Under the pieces are notes generated by a model. The model had not been told where the DNA came from. It saw only the letters and a list, made by a program, of their open reading frames with translations, and made no database searches. The position numbers were made by a program, and so were the translations under genes. This document shows, piece by piece, positions 1 to 5,938 of a DNA stretch of 7,028 nt (within the stretch, counting starts at the first letter, position 1; every line of letters begins with the position of its first letter). Location: contig JAITWB010000233.1 in assembly GCA_031285525.1 (NCBI GenBank), positions 1 through 7,028 of the forward strand, read 5' to 3'. This DNA is from Spirochaetaceae bacterium (GTDB lineage Bacteria > Spirochaetota > Spirochaetia > Treponematales > Treponemataceae).

Positions 1-1278
1 CGTTCGAACCGTCCTTATTACTTTGTGTCTTATAAAGACCCCTCCGGCAAGTTTCTCAGTCCCATATCGACAAAGAAAACCACTGAAAAAGAAGCTATGA
101 AAGTAGCCTTTGACTGGATGCGTGATGGTATCCCCAAAAAGAACGCACTTCTCAAGGTGCAGGATTTGGCGTTGAAGGATGTTGTTCAAAAGCTGAAAAC
201 AGAAGCCGAGGCGGAGACGCTGTTGGCGGAATTACAGCGGTCAGGGTGGATAAAACAGTTTATTCTGAATGATACCCCTCAAGCCGAAGATTTTATATCC
301 TTCCTGAAAACCTTTTGGGATTGGGATACCTCCCCCTATATTCGTGAGAAGCTCCGAAAAAGTCATGGGATTCATAAGAGACACTGCCTGATACAGGGAC
401 AGGCGATAACGCTTCATTGGGAACCCTTTTTCAAGGGACGTTGTTTGGGAGATATTACGGCAATCGATATCGATGCCTTTATCGACCACATGGGGGATAA
501 GGATTTATCCGCTTCCCGGAAGAATGTGATTATTAAGGCGGGGACTAAGCCGCTCCGATGGGCGTTCTCGAAGGGCAAAATAGATAAAGACCCGACACGG
601 GGTCATATCATGTTTTCAGGGGACGAAGCGGAACGGAATATCGTAACTCCCGCTGTTGCAGCCGCACTCTTTCGGGCGGACTGGAAAAATGACCGGGCGA
701 AACACGCCAATATGATAGCGGCAGTAACCGGAATGAGAAGCGGGGAGATTCTTGCTCTGCGGTTGCAGGATTTAGGAGCTGATTGCCTGTATGTCCGTGG
801 TTCGTGGAACAGTACCGATAAACGAAAGGGTACGAAGAATAACAAAACCAGAACAGTAGAATTGCCCTTCCCCGGCTTGATACGGGAACTCTTTGAACAG
901 GCACAACGGAATCCCTGGGGTGTATCGCCGGACAGTTTTGTGTTTTGGAGTGAAGCCAAGAAGGGGATTCCCATGTCGAGTCAGATTTTTGTAACAGGAC
1001 TTCGGGATGCGTTACGGCAGATTGGTTTTGCAGAAGATGAAGCGCAAAAGTATGTCTTCCACGGATGGCGGCATTTCTTTACGGCTTATATGATTCGGAG
1101 ACTGGACAAGAAATTGCTGAAATCCCAGACTGGACATCTGACGGATGAAATGCTGAGTCATTACGGGAATCATGAAACCGAGGGGGATAGAGAGCTTATC
1201 CAGAAACATGAGCGGGAAGCCTTTGCGGGCTTACTGCCTGATCCGTCCGATAAAATTGAATACGCAATCGTAATGTAA
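1..1278 (+). CDS. int: Tyrosine recombinase / phage integrase, 5' end cut by window edge
   Basis: Catalyses site-specific recombination between attP and attB through a covalent 3'-phosphotyrosine intermediate. Numbering from the GTG at 25, the catalytic set is complete: R238 (TGMRSGE), a probable beta-hairpin lysine K274 (KNNKTRT), H346-x-x-R349 (HGWRH), H371 (QTGHL) and the nucleophile Y380 (LSHYGNH). The N-terminal third contains an AP2-like/arm-binding segment, followed by a SAM-like core-binding domain at about residues 85-185. The reading frame stays open from base 1 (RSNRPYYFV before the GTG), and RPYYFVSYKDPSGK is a typical integrase N-terminal strand, so the GTG at 25 is very unlikely to be the start; the true start lies upstream of the window. 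The gene ends in TAA and is followed at once by a strong terminator, so it is probably not co-transcribed with the next genes. The catalytic residues are intact, so the enzyme is probably active. Family assignment is firm; the integration site is unknown. Confidence 0.95.
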   Translation, partial: RSNRPYYFVSYKDPSGKFLSPISTKKTTEKEAMKVAFDWMRDGIPKKNALLKVQDLALKDVVQKLKTEAEAETLLAELQRSGWIKQFILNDTPQAEDFISFLKTFWDWDTSPYIREKLRKSHGIHKRHCLIQGQAITLHWEPFFKGRCLGDITAIDIDAFIDHMGDKDLSASRKNVIIKAGTKPLRWAFSKGKIDKDPTRGHIMFSGDEAERNIVTPAVAAALFRADWKNDRAKHANMIAAVTGMRSGEILALRLQDLGADCLYVRGSWNSTDKRKGTKNNKTRTVELPFPGLIRELFEQAQRNPWGVSPDSFVFWSEAKKGIPMSSQIFVTGLRDALRQIGFAEDEAQKYVFHGWRHFFTAYMIRRLDKKLLKSQTGHLTDEMLSHYGNHETEGDRELIQKHEREAFAGLLPDPSDKIEYAIVM

Positions 1279-1293
1279 TGAGCAAGATGCTCA

Positions 1294-1326
1294 AAGCCCT
1301 GCCAGTAATCGGCGGGGCTTTTTTTT
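1294..1326 (+). terminator. Rho-independent terminator after int
   Basis: A 10-bp stem, AAGCCCTGCC (1294-1303) with GGCGGGGCTT (1311-1320), has one T-G wobble and a 7-base loop AGTAATC. It is followed by an unbroken T tract from 1319 to 1326. A short extra dyad, TGAGCA-AGA-TGCTCA (1279-1293), lies between the int stop codon and this stem. The hairpin separates int transcription from the downstream small regulatory genes. Confidence 0.93.
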
Positions 1327-1344
1327 GCACCAAATACGCATTTC
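1327..1344. repeat. AAATACGCATTT box, copy 1 (operator or integrase/excisionase site candidate)
   Basis: The sequence GCACCAAATACGCATTTC recurs at 1858-1875 with one difference (C/T at the fifth base). Its core AAATACGCATTT (1332-1343) is an imperfect palindrome with 10 of 12 positions self-complementary, as expected for a site bound by a dimer. It starts directly after the int terminator T tract and lies 53 bases before the first small HTH gene. A role as operator, or as an arm-type site for integrase or excisionase near attP, is inference. Confidence 0.6.
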
Positions 1345-1397
1345 TTCCTGACTGAGATGGACGTATCCTAATCGCATATAACAAACCGGAGGAAACC

Positions 1398-1601
1398 ATG
1401 AAACAGGACTTTGGAACCCCTGAGCTCTTGAGCCGGAGGGAAGCGGCGGCTTATCTAGGGATTTGCCGGACAACGCTGGACAGGCTCGATATTCCGAGGA
1501 CACGGATACGGCACAGGGTGGTGTTTAAGCGTGAGGCGCTTGAGCAGTGGGTTGATGAACACACAGACAAGACCAAAAAGAGTACAGGAGGGAAAAGATG
1601 A
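1398..1601 (+). CDS. Small AlpA/excisionase-like HTH protein (HTH_17, MerR-superfamily fold)
   Basis: A 67-residue DNA-binding protein, probably a recombination directionality factor (excisionase) or a small AlpA-type activator. Residues 10-31 (LLSRREAAAYLGICRTTLDR) form the HTH, where 'S-R-x-E-A-A-x-Y-L-G-I-x-x-x-T-L' is the characteristic HTH_17 pattern. Residues 37-54 (including RHRVVFKREALEQWV) form the wing and the closing helix that usually ends with xxxWVDEH. The C-terminal tail is lysine-rich. The ATG at 1398 is supported by GGAGGA at 1388-1393. The stop overlaps the next start (ATGA, 1598-1601), so the two genes are translationally coupled. Its place directly after int favours excisionase, but the fold alone does not separate Xis from a transcription factor. 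The AAATACGCATTT box upstream is a plausible target. Confidence 0.85.
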   Translation: MKQDFGTPELLSRREAAAYLGICRTTLDRLDIPRTRIRHRVVFKREALEQWVDEHTDKTKKSTGGKR

Positions 1602-1783
1602 ACAAAAGCAAAACGCAGACGATGGTCGCCAAGCTGTTAAGCAACGCCGTGGGATTACGATACGGTTCTGTTTCTGTGACGGCGAAACTGCATGACGGGC
1701 GGGTCGTTCAGGTATCCTACTCCACCAACGAACACACGAGGGACACGGAAGTTTTACCTGTATCCAAAGACAAAAAAGAATAA
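1598..1783 (+). CDS. Small DUF2292-like protein
   Basis: A 61-residue basic protein. Residues 19-39 hold GLRYGSV and, after a short gap, HDGRVVQV, which match the pattern I remember for the DUF2292 family: an alpha helix followed by 'I/L-R-Y-G-S-V' and 'x-D-G-R-V-V-Q-I'. Members are small uncharacterised proteins, often near phage or plasmid genes. The family's biochemical function is not known to me. The start is ATG at 1598, preceded by AGGAGGG at 1586-1592, and it overlaps the stop of the HTH gene by four bases. A strong terminator follows, so the HTH gene and this one form a closed two-gene unit between two terminators. The predicted pair of beta strands could bind nucleic acid or a partner protein, but nothing in the sequence shows it. 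The family call rests on motif memory, not on a search. Confidence 0.72.
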   Translation: MNKSKTQTMVAKLLSNAVGLRYGSVSVTAKLHDGRVVQVSYSTNEHTRDTEVLPVSKDKKE

Positions 1784-1796
1784 CAGGTTTTAGCTG

Positions 1797-1830
1797 AAAG
1801 GCTTCCGGTGTGTCCCGGAAGCCTTTTTTT
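1797..1830 (+). terminator. Rho-independent terminator after the small regulatory pair
   Basis: A perfect 12-bp stem, AAAGGCTTCCGG (1797-1808) with CCGGAAGCCTTT (1815-1826), has a 6-base loop TGTGTC and a T run from 1824 to 1830. It ends the HTH/DUF2292-like unit and insulates the packaging operon from read-through, so that operon probably has its own promoter between 1831 and 1990. Confidence 0.94.
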
Positions 1831-1857
1831 ATCTTTTTCCTTAAACCAGACAAATTT

Positions 1858-1875
1858 GCACTAAATACGCATTTC
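1858..1875. repeat. AAATACGCATTT box, copy 2
   Basis: GCACTAAATACGCATTTC matches copy 1 (1327-1344) at 17 of 18 bases; similarity continues a few bases further with a one-base gap (TTCC). The near-palindromic core is 1863-1874. This copy lies in the only large gap of the window (1784-1989), 28 bases after the second terminator and upstream of the second HTH gene and the whole packaging operon. A regulatory role at the late operon is inference from position and conservation. Confidence 0.6.
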
Positions 1876-1894
1876 ATTCCACATCGGGATAAGG

Positions 1895-1908
1895 GATATT
1901 TGAATATC
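1895..1908. promoter_or_regulatory. Operator-like dyad GATATT-TG-AATATC
   Basis: A perfect 6-bp inverted repeat with a 2-base centre lies 19 bases after box copy 2 and 81 bases before the start of the second HTH gene. It is too short and AT-rich for a terminator, and a protein-binding site is the simplest reading. No clear -35/-10 pair could be placed next to it, so its relation to a promoter is not shown. The rest of the gap 1909-1980 holds an SD-like GGAAAGGAGAG (1910-1920) without a usable start codon after it, and no other recognisable feature. Confidence 0.35.
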
Positions 1909-1980
1909 AGGAAAGGAGAGAGATTTTTTCCAAATTTACCTAAAACCCCTTTTTGATATGTGGTGCAAGATATGAGAATC

Positions 1981-1986
1981 GGAGGG
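1981..1986 (+). promoter_or_regulatory. Ribosome binding site that fixes the start of the second HTH gene
   Basis: GGAGGG ends three bases before the ATG at 1990. The longer possible starts (GTG at 1960, ATG at 1972) lack a comparable site and would add a tail (VQDMRIGGS) that encodes the SD itself, so 1990 is preferred although the spacing is short. Confidence 0.65.
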
Positions 1987-1989
1987 AGC

Positions 1990-2178
1990 ATGGAAACCTA
2001 TTTGACTATTGAGGAATTGGCATCGTATTTCAAACTCACTGAGCAGACCATCAGACGGTGGGTTTGGAAGGGGGAGGTGCCTTATCACAAGATTCATAAC
2101 GCTGTCCGGTTTCGGCTTTCTGAGATTGAGCGGTGGGTCGAGAGCAATGATGCGCTGAGAAAGGGCGGTGAGATATGA
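1990..2178 (+). CDS. Second small HTH_17 / excisionase-family DNA-binding protein heading the packaging operon
   Basis: A 62-residue protein from the ATG at 1990. It is a full HTH_17 domain: 'YLTIEELASYFKLTEQTIRRWV' at residues 4-25, a turn (KGEVPYHKI), the wing strand VRFRLSEIERWVE at 39-51, and a short tail. This is the textbook form of the domain found in excisionases, AlpA-type activators and small phage regulators. It is a distant relative of the first HTH protein with little identity outside the fold. Its stop overlaps the terS start (ATGA, 2175-2178), so it is translated with the packaging genes. That position suggests a regulator of, or DNA-recognition partner for, packaging rather than an excisionase, which is inference. 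Some terminase small subunits use similar winged HTH domains, so a cos/pac-site binding accessory is possible. Confidence 0.85.
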   Translation: METYLTIEELASYFKLTEQTIRRWVWKGEVPYHKIHNAVRFRLSEIERWVESNDALRKGGEI

Positions 2179-2738
2179 CTGACTTTGACACGGTGATTGA
2201 ACAGGCGAAAGCGGAAGTTTTGCCCTTTGAGAGCTGGGAGCGGTTACAGGGTGAAAGCTCGCCAGCCTTTGCGGCGTTCTGCGCCTACCGTGATTTTGGT
2301 ATGGAGCGGAATATCCGTAAGGCTGTTGAAAGCGCACTGGCTAAAGCAAGTTCGCTGGCTACCGCAAGTGGTGAGAAAGACAAGGCTGTTTTTGAGAAGC
2401 GGTACAGGATGTGGCGGAACTGGTCGAAGCAATTCCGGTGGCGGGAGCGGGCAGCTGATTTTGACAACTACATCGAAAAGCTGAAAGCCGCCGAATTGCG
2501 GAAGACGATTGAGGCGCAGGGGGAAAAGCATAGAGCGGTGACCGGGAAGATGCTGGATGTGGTTTCCAAAAAACTGGACACCATGAACCCGGAGGATTTG
2601 ACTCAAGGGACAGTCACTGAATGGGTGAATACGGCGATCAAAGCGGAACGTGAAGCCGCCGGGTTGGTGACTGCTGGAAGTAAGACAGAACCGAAGCAAG
2701 GGGAGCTGTCTTTCGTTTCTGATTTTCAGGGACTGTGA
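2175..2738 (+). CDS. terS: Terminase small subunit (putative)
   Basis: A 187-residue protein expected to recognise the packaging site and load the large subunit. Residues 18-50 (FESWERLQGESSPAFAAF, then YRDFGMERNIRKAV) and 77-100 (YRMWRNWSKQFRWRERAADFDNYI) carry the pattern I associate with phage small terminases of the 'W-E-x..S-x-AF-x-AF..YRD..R-x-I..W..WS..W..RA..YD' type. It includes an HTH-like segment in which a run of helices ends in WSKQFRWRERA. Residues 100-165 are strongly helical and charged (EKLKAAELRKTIEAQGEKHR), a likely oligomerisation coiled coil, followed by a flexible acidic tail. Evidence from context is strong: it lies directly upstream of the large terminase. The start ATG at 2175 overlaps the HTH gene stop, with a weak SD (AAGGGCGGTGAG). 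The exact family was not tested by a search. Confidence 0.82.
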   Translation: MTDFDTVIEQAKAEVLPFESWERLQGESSPAFAAFCAYRDFGMERNIRKAVESALAKASSLATASGEKDKAVFEKRYRMWRNWSKQFRWRERAADFDNYIEKLKAAELRKTIEAQGEKHRAVTGKMLDVVSKKLDTMNPEDLTQGTVTEWVNTAIKAEREAAGLVTAGSKTEPKQGELSFVSDFQGL

Positions 2739-2745
2739 AACAAGA

Positions 2746-2774
2746 GAGCAGTGAGAAATGAGCAGGGAGGAAAG
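2746..2774. repeat. Related copy of the GAGCAGTGAG / GAGCAGGGAG repeat, between terS and terL
   Basis: GAGCAGTGAG (2746-2755) equals ten bases of both protease copies, and AATGAGCAGGGAGGAAAG (2757-2774) matches 16 of 18 bases of 6076-6093. The arrangement differs from the protease copies, with the two GAGCA units three bases further apart. It fills almost the entire gap between terS and terL and contains the terL ribosome binding site. Confidence 0.6.
2765..2771 (+). promoter_or_regulatory. Ribosome binding site that fixes the terL start
   Basis: GGGAGGA lies four bases before the ATG at 2776. The earlier in-frame ATG at 2758 has only a weak GTGAG upstream and would translate through this site (MSREES), so 2776 is the better start. 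Confidence 0.7.
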
Positions 2775-2775
2775 T

Positions 2776-4005
2776 ATGAATACGGCGACACTTTTTAGAC
2801 CGACTACGGTACAGCGTAAAGCCCTCTCTCTGCTCAAGGGCAGGGCAAAGCACATTTTGCTTTTTGGCGGTTCCCGGTCTGGGAAGACTACGGTGCTGGT
2901 GATGGCGATTATCTTTCGCGCTTTGTTCTATGCCGGGAGCCGTCATTTGATTTGCCGTTACCGGGCGAAGGATGCGCGGTCTTCCGTTTTGAGGGAAACC
3001 CTTATCCCGTGGCTGACGAATACTGTTGGGAAAAGCGGATATACCTACCTTGCCCATGAGAGCATGATAACCCTCTTTAACGGCTCTGAGATTTGGATAG
3101 GCGGGCTTGGGGACAGGGAGCAGGCTGACAAGATTCTGGGGCATGAGTATAACACCATTTATTTTAACGAGATTAGTCAGCTCTCCTATGCTGCGGTGAC
3201 GGTTGCCTACTCTCGGCTTGCCATGCGGATTCCCGGGTGCCGGAATATGTTTTACTACGATTGCAATCCCGGCAGTCCCCTCCATTGGGCGTACAAGATT
3301 TTTGTGTTGAAGCGGGCTTTCCTGACCGGGGAACCCTTGGAGAAAGCGGAGCTGTATGAGGCGATGCTTTTGAACCCCGAAGACAATCGGGAAAACCTCC
3401 CGGAGGATTATATCTCCGATATTCTGGATGTGTTGCCTGAGAAGCAAAAAGCCCGGTTTCGTGATGGGCTGTGGGTGAAAGCGGAAGGGGTTATTTACGA
3501 CAAGTTTGACGAATCCATGATTGTCAAAGCGGAGGATTTGCCGGAAGAGTTTGACCGTTATGCTGCAGGGCAGGACTTTGGGCTGAATATTACCTTCGTG
3601 AAAATCGGCTGGGTGGGCGATGTGATTTACGTCCTCTGTGATTACGGGGCGTTTAACATGACCACACAGTCGTTCAACGAAGAAGTACACGCTAAGGGCT
3701 GGTTTGATACTGCCGACGGTTTGGGGCTTCCGGTGTATTGCGACCCTGCCGGAGGAGAGCGAATACAGGAGATAACCGGGGGCGTGAAAGCCAATAACAG
3801 TGTTGACAGCGGAATCGACTATATCAATGCAAAGATTGAGCGAGGGCAGTTCTTTGTGTGTGATGGTTGTACCGGGGTCTTGTCGGAGATTTGGGATTAT
3901 TGCAGAGACGAAAGTGGAGATATTGTGAAGGTGAATGACCATTTCCTTGACGCTCTGCGGTATGCGGTGTTCTCGGATGTGCAGTATGGGGTTATCCTGT
4001 CATGA
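2776..4005 (+). CDS. terL: Terminase large subunit (ATPase plus nuclease), PBSX/Terminase_3-like
   Basis: The DNA-packaging motor of the head: it cuts concatemers and translocates DNA through the portal using ATP. The preferred start gives 409 residues, a usual length for the family. The N-terminal ATPase has Walker A GGSRSGKT (31-38), Walker B NTIYFNEIS with catalytic E132 (the usual D-E pair is N-E here), and the coupling motif DCNP beginning at D162. The C-terminal RNase H-like nuclease shows AGQDFG (D267), YCDPAGG (D323) and VNDHFLDALRYA (D388, D392), the metal-binding acidic residues. The early Q in the adenine-binding motif (TTVQRKAL) is also present. The stop overlaps the portal start (ATGA, 4002-4005). 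Nothing is missing, so it looks functional. The alternative start at 2758 would add six residues. Confidence 0.95.
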   Translation: MNTATLFRPTTVQRKALSLLKGRAKHILLFGGSRSGKTTVLVMAIIFRALFYAGSRHLICRYRAKDARSSVLRETLIPWLTNTVGKSGYTYLAHESMITLFNGSEIWIGGLGDREQADKILGHEYNTIYFNEISQLSYAAVTVAYSRLAMRIPGCRNMFYYDCNPGSPLHWAYKIFVLKRAFLTGEPLEKAELYEAMLLNPEDNRENLPEDYISDILDVLPEKQKARFRDGLWVKAEGVIYDKFDESMIVKAEDLPEEFDRYAAGQDFGLNITFVKIGWVGDVIYVLCDYGAFNMTTQSFNEEVHAKGWFDTADGLGLPVYCDPAGGERIQEITGGVKANNSVDSGIDYINAKIERGQFFVCDGCTGVLSEIWDYCRDESGDIVKVNDHFLDALRYAVFSDVQYGVILS

Positions 4006-5237
4006 ATGTTTTTCAACGGATACAGCTCTCTTTACAGAGACGAAATATTTTACCTAACGCCGATACTGTATTAAACGAAAATGACAGTTTTGCGGATAGT
4101 ATACACACTACTGTAGGCGATACCTATTTACTTCATGCCTGGGTCAATATCGCTGTAAACATTCTTATCCGCAATATAGCTCGTGCAGATTTTACAATTA
4201 AAATGAATGGGAATGATGTAAACTCAGGCGTTATTTATAATTTGTTTCGCAGACCCAATAGCGTACAAAGCCGCTATGACCTTTGGAAGGAAACCGCTGC
4301 GTGGTGGTTTATCGAAGGTGAGGCGTTCTGGTGGTTCGGCTCTGACTATGCCGGAGGGATTCCGAAGGAGATCTACGTCCTCGATCCCCGGAAGATGCGC
4401 CATGAATATCAAGAAGATATCCGTCTTGATAGAAGAAGCTCCAATCGCAGATGGTTTTATCAAACCGGAATAGACCTTATTCCCATCCTTTCCGATGAAC
4501 TCATCCATTTTAGAGAATGGAATCCATGGAACCCGGTGAGAGGTGTTAATCCCTTGGTGTCCCTGTCTCTGGAACTGGAGCAGGATTATTACGCAAACAA
4601 GGCGAACAGCCAATTATTAAAGCATAACGCCATTCCACAGGGGATATTAAAAACCGAGCAGACCTTACGACCCGAAGAAGCCGACCAGTTGGAAAGAAGA
4701 TGGGAGAGTAAGTACGGACAGATTAAGGCGGGACGGAAGATTGCGGTGCTTGGCAAAGGTACCAACTTTGAGGCCCTGTCGTTTACGCCGGAGGTAGTGA
4801 AACTCTTTGAGCTGAAACGGTGGAATCTCTACACCATTCTTGCGAAGTATGGGATACCGCCGAGGGTGGCGAATATCAATGATAAGACCACATCGCTATC
4901 CGGCAAGGACACAGCGGAACAACATTCAGCGTTTTGGAAGTACACCCTCATTCCCATCCTTCGCCAGTATGAGCAGATACTTGAGAGTCAATTCTTTGTA
5001 CGGTTTGGTCTCAAGGAACAGGGAATTTTCGATTTACGGGATATCCCGGAATTGCAGGAGAGTGAGGATGCTCAGAGTAAACGGGATATTGCGGAGATTA
5101 ATGCGGGACTGAAAACCATTAATGATGTGCTGCAGGAGCGTGGGAAGGAGCCGAAGCCCTGGGGGGATAGGTGGTATAAGCCTCGGAATGTGGATGCGGT
5201 TTCTGACGGGAAAACGCCGGAGAAAGGGGAGCCCTGA
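4002..5237 (+). CDS. HK97-type portal protein
   Basis: Forms the dodecameric ring at the capsid vertex through which terminase pumps DNA and on which the prohead nucleates. The 411 residues fit the HK97 gp3-like portal family. Recognisable segments are HAWVNIAVNILIRNIARADF (45-64), FIEGEAFWWFG (103-113), NPLVSLSLELEQDYYANKAN (183-202) then GILKTEQ, FELKRWNLYTILAKYGIPPRVAN (269-291) as the 'x-R-x-x-x-x-I-A-x-x-x-x-V-P-P' element, FWKYTLIPILRQYEQIL (311-327), and the C-terminal NAGLKTINDVLQERGKEPKPWGDRWY like the family's 'G-x-x-T-x-N-E-x-R'. Its ATG overlaps the terL stop; no close SD is seen, so coupling to terL translation is likely. The first 80 codons are much AT-richer (about 36% GC) than the rest. 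Its stop shares one base with the next start (TGATG). Confidence 0.93.
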   Translation: MNVFQRIQLSLQRRNILPNADTVLNENDSFADSIHTTVGDTYLLHAWVNIAVNILIRNIARADFTIKMNGNDVNSGVIYNLFRRPNSVQSRYDLWKETAAWWFIEGEAFWWFGSDYAGGIPKEIYVLDPRKMRHEYQEDIRLDRRSSNRRWFYQTGIDLIPILSDELIHFREWNPWNPVRGVNPLVSLSLELEQDYYANKANSQLLKHNAIPQGILKTEQTLRPEEADQLERRWESKYGQIKAGRKIAVLGKGTNFEALSFTPEVVKLFELKRWNLYTILAKYGIPPRVANINDKTTSLSGKDTAEQHSAFWKYTLIPILRQYEQILESQFFVRFGLKEQGIFDLRDIPELQESEDAQSKRDIAEINAGLKTINDVLQERGKEPKPWGDRWYKPRNVDAVSDGKTPEKGEP

Positions 5238-5938
5238 TGAGCGGAGGAATATTGGCGGTAAGCAGAGAAGTCAATAATCTATCTCATTATAAAAAAGAGA
5301 TGGAAAGACTCGGTTTCACCAATGTTCATTTAACCTCTTTAGAGAAGGATGCTCTATCTTTTTTGATACAGGAGCTGAAACCCGATGCGCTGGTGATGGG
5401 TTCCCATTTTTATCAGTGTTCCACTCCCTATATGATGGGGCTTCTGCATCGGGAGTTTCCAAAGCTTTATCTTGCGTCGGCGAGTATCGGGGAGTATCCT
5501 CCTGACCTTGCTATGTACTTCATTCTCAACGGAGTGAAGTGTTATGTAAATATCGCTGAGGGTGTTGAAGAGTTTTATCAGGGTCTTGAGGCAATACGAA
5601 ACCGGAGACAGTTCATTCCGGTTTCTGTGCAGAAGCGGATCGATGCCCGGAAGGAATATCCTGATTCTGCAAGAATATTAACGCCGATCACTACAGAGGT
5701 GTTGCGGTGTATCTGTAACGGGTTTAGCAAGGAAGATATTGCGGATAATCTGGGGATTTCCGGGAGGACGGTGGAGAACCACCGAAAGGAATTATACCGC
5801 TCCCTCAATGCGAGGAATGCGGTTGATTTGTTTGTGACAGCCCTTGCACTGGGGGTTGTGACACAGGAGGAGCTTGTGTTTAGACATAGTCGTTTTGTCT
5901 GTACTCCATTACCGGGAAAGGGGGAACCATGTTATTGA
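5237..5938 (+). CDS. LuxR-type regulator with a degenerate receiver-like domain, inside the head operon
   Basis: A 233-residue protein with two parts. Residues 4-125 look like a CheY-fold receiver: a beta1 strand ILAVSR, PDALVMG as beta3, LYLASASIG as beta4 and NGVKCYVNI as beta5. But the phospho-acceptor Asp is replaced (G55 in PDALVMG), the acidic pair after beta1 is absent and the conserved Lys after beta5 is not present, so phosphorylation control is unlikely. Residues 148-212 are a good GerE/LuxR HTH: LTPITTEVLRCICNGFSKED, then IADNLGISGRTVENHRKELYRSL and a last helix NAVDLFVTALALG. Start ATG at 5237 follows AAAGGGGAG (5224-5231). The last ten bases overlap the protease gene. A DNA-binding regulator is the simplest reading; its target is unknown. 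Such a gene between portal and protease is not part of the usual head module. Confidence 0.88.
   Translation: MSGGILAVSREVNNLSHYKKEMERLGFTNVHLTSLEKDALSFLIQELKPDALVMGSHFYQCSTPYMMGLLHREFPKLYLASASIGEYPPDLAMYFILNGVKCYVNIAEGVEEFYQGLEAIRNRRQFIPVSVQKRIDARKEYPDSARILTPITTEVLRCICNGFSKEDIADNLGISGRTVENHRKELYRSLNARNAVDLFVTALALGVVTQEELVFRHSRFVCTPLPGKGEPCY

Noticed and set aside
25..27. GTG as the start of the integrase gene
   Set aside because: The frame is open to base 1 and the residues before it (RSNRPYYFV) belong to a typical integrase N-terminal strand; no ribosome binding site precedes it. The gene is cut by the window edge.
1327..1382. Sigma-70 promoter from TTGCAC (1325-1330) or TATAAC (1377-1382)
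   Set aside because: No matching partner hexamer at 16-18 bases in either case; TATAAC is six bases from the ribosome binding site, too close for a usual start point.
1856..1884. Promoter with TTGCAC at 1856-1861 as -35
   Set aside because: The bases at the expected -10 position (CCACAT) do not fit, so only the repeat itself is reported.
1910..1940. A short gene after the SD-like GGAAAGGAGAG
   Set aside because: No ATG, GTG or TTG follows at a usable distance, and the nearest frames close at once.
1960..1989. Longer version of the second HTH protein starting at GTG 1960
   Set aside because: No suitable ribosome binding site; the extension would translate the GGAGGG that serves the ATG at 1990.
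2244..2855. Open frame on the - strand (203 codons) across terS and the terL start
   Set aside because: Shadow of terS; low-complexity composition, no domain, no ribosome binding site considered convincing.
2638..3942. Long open frame on the - strand (434 codons) opposite terL
   Set aside because: It lies antisense to a fully convincing terminase gene with all catalytic motifs, has no recognisable domain and reads like a shadow frame of G-rich codons.
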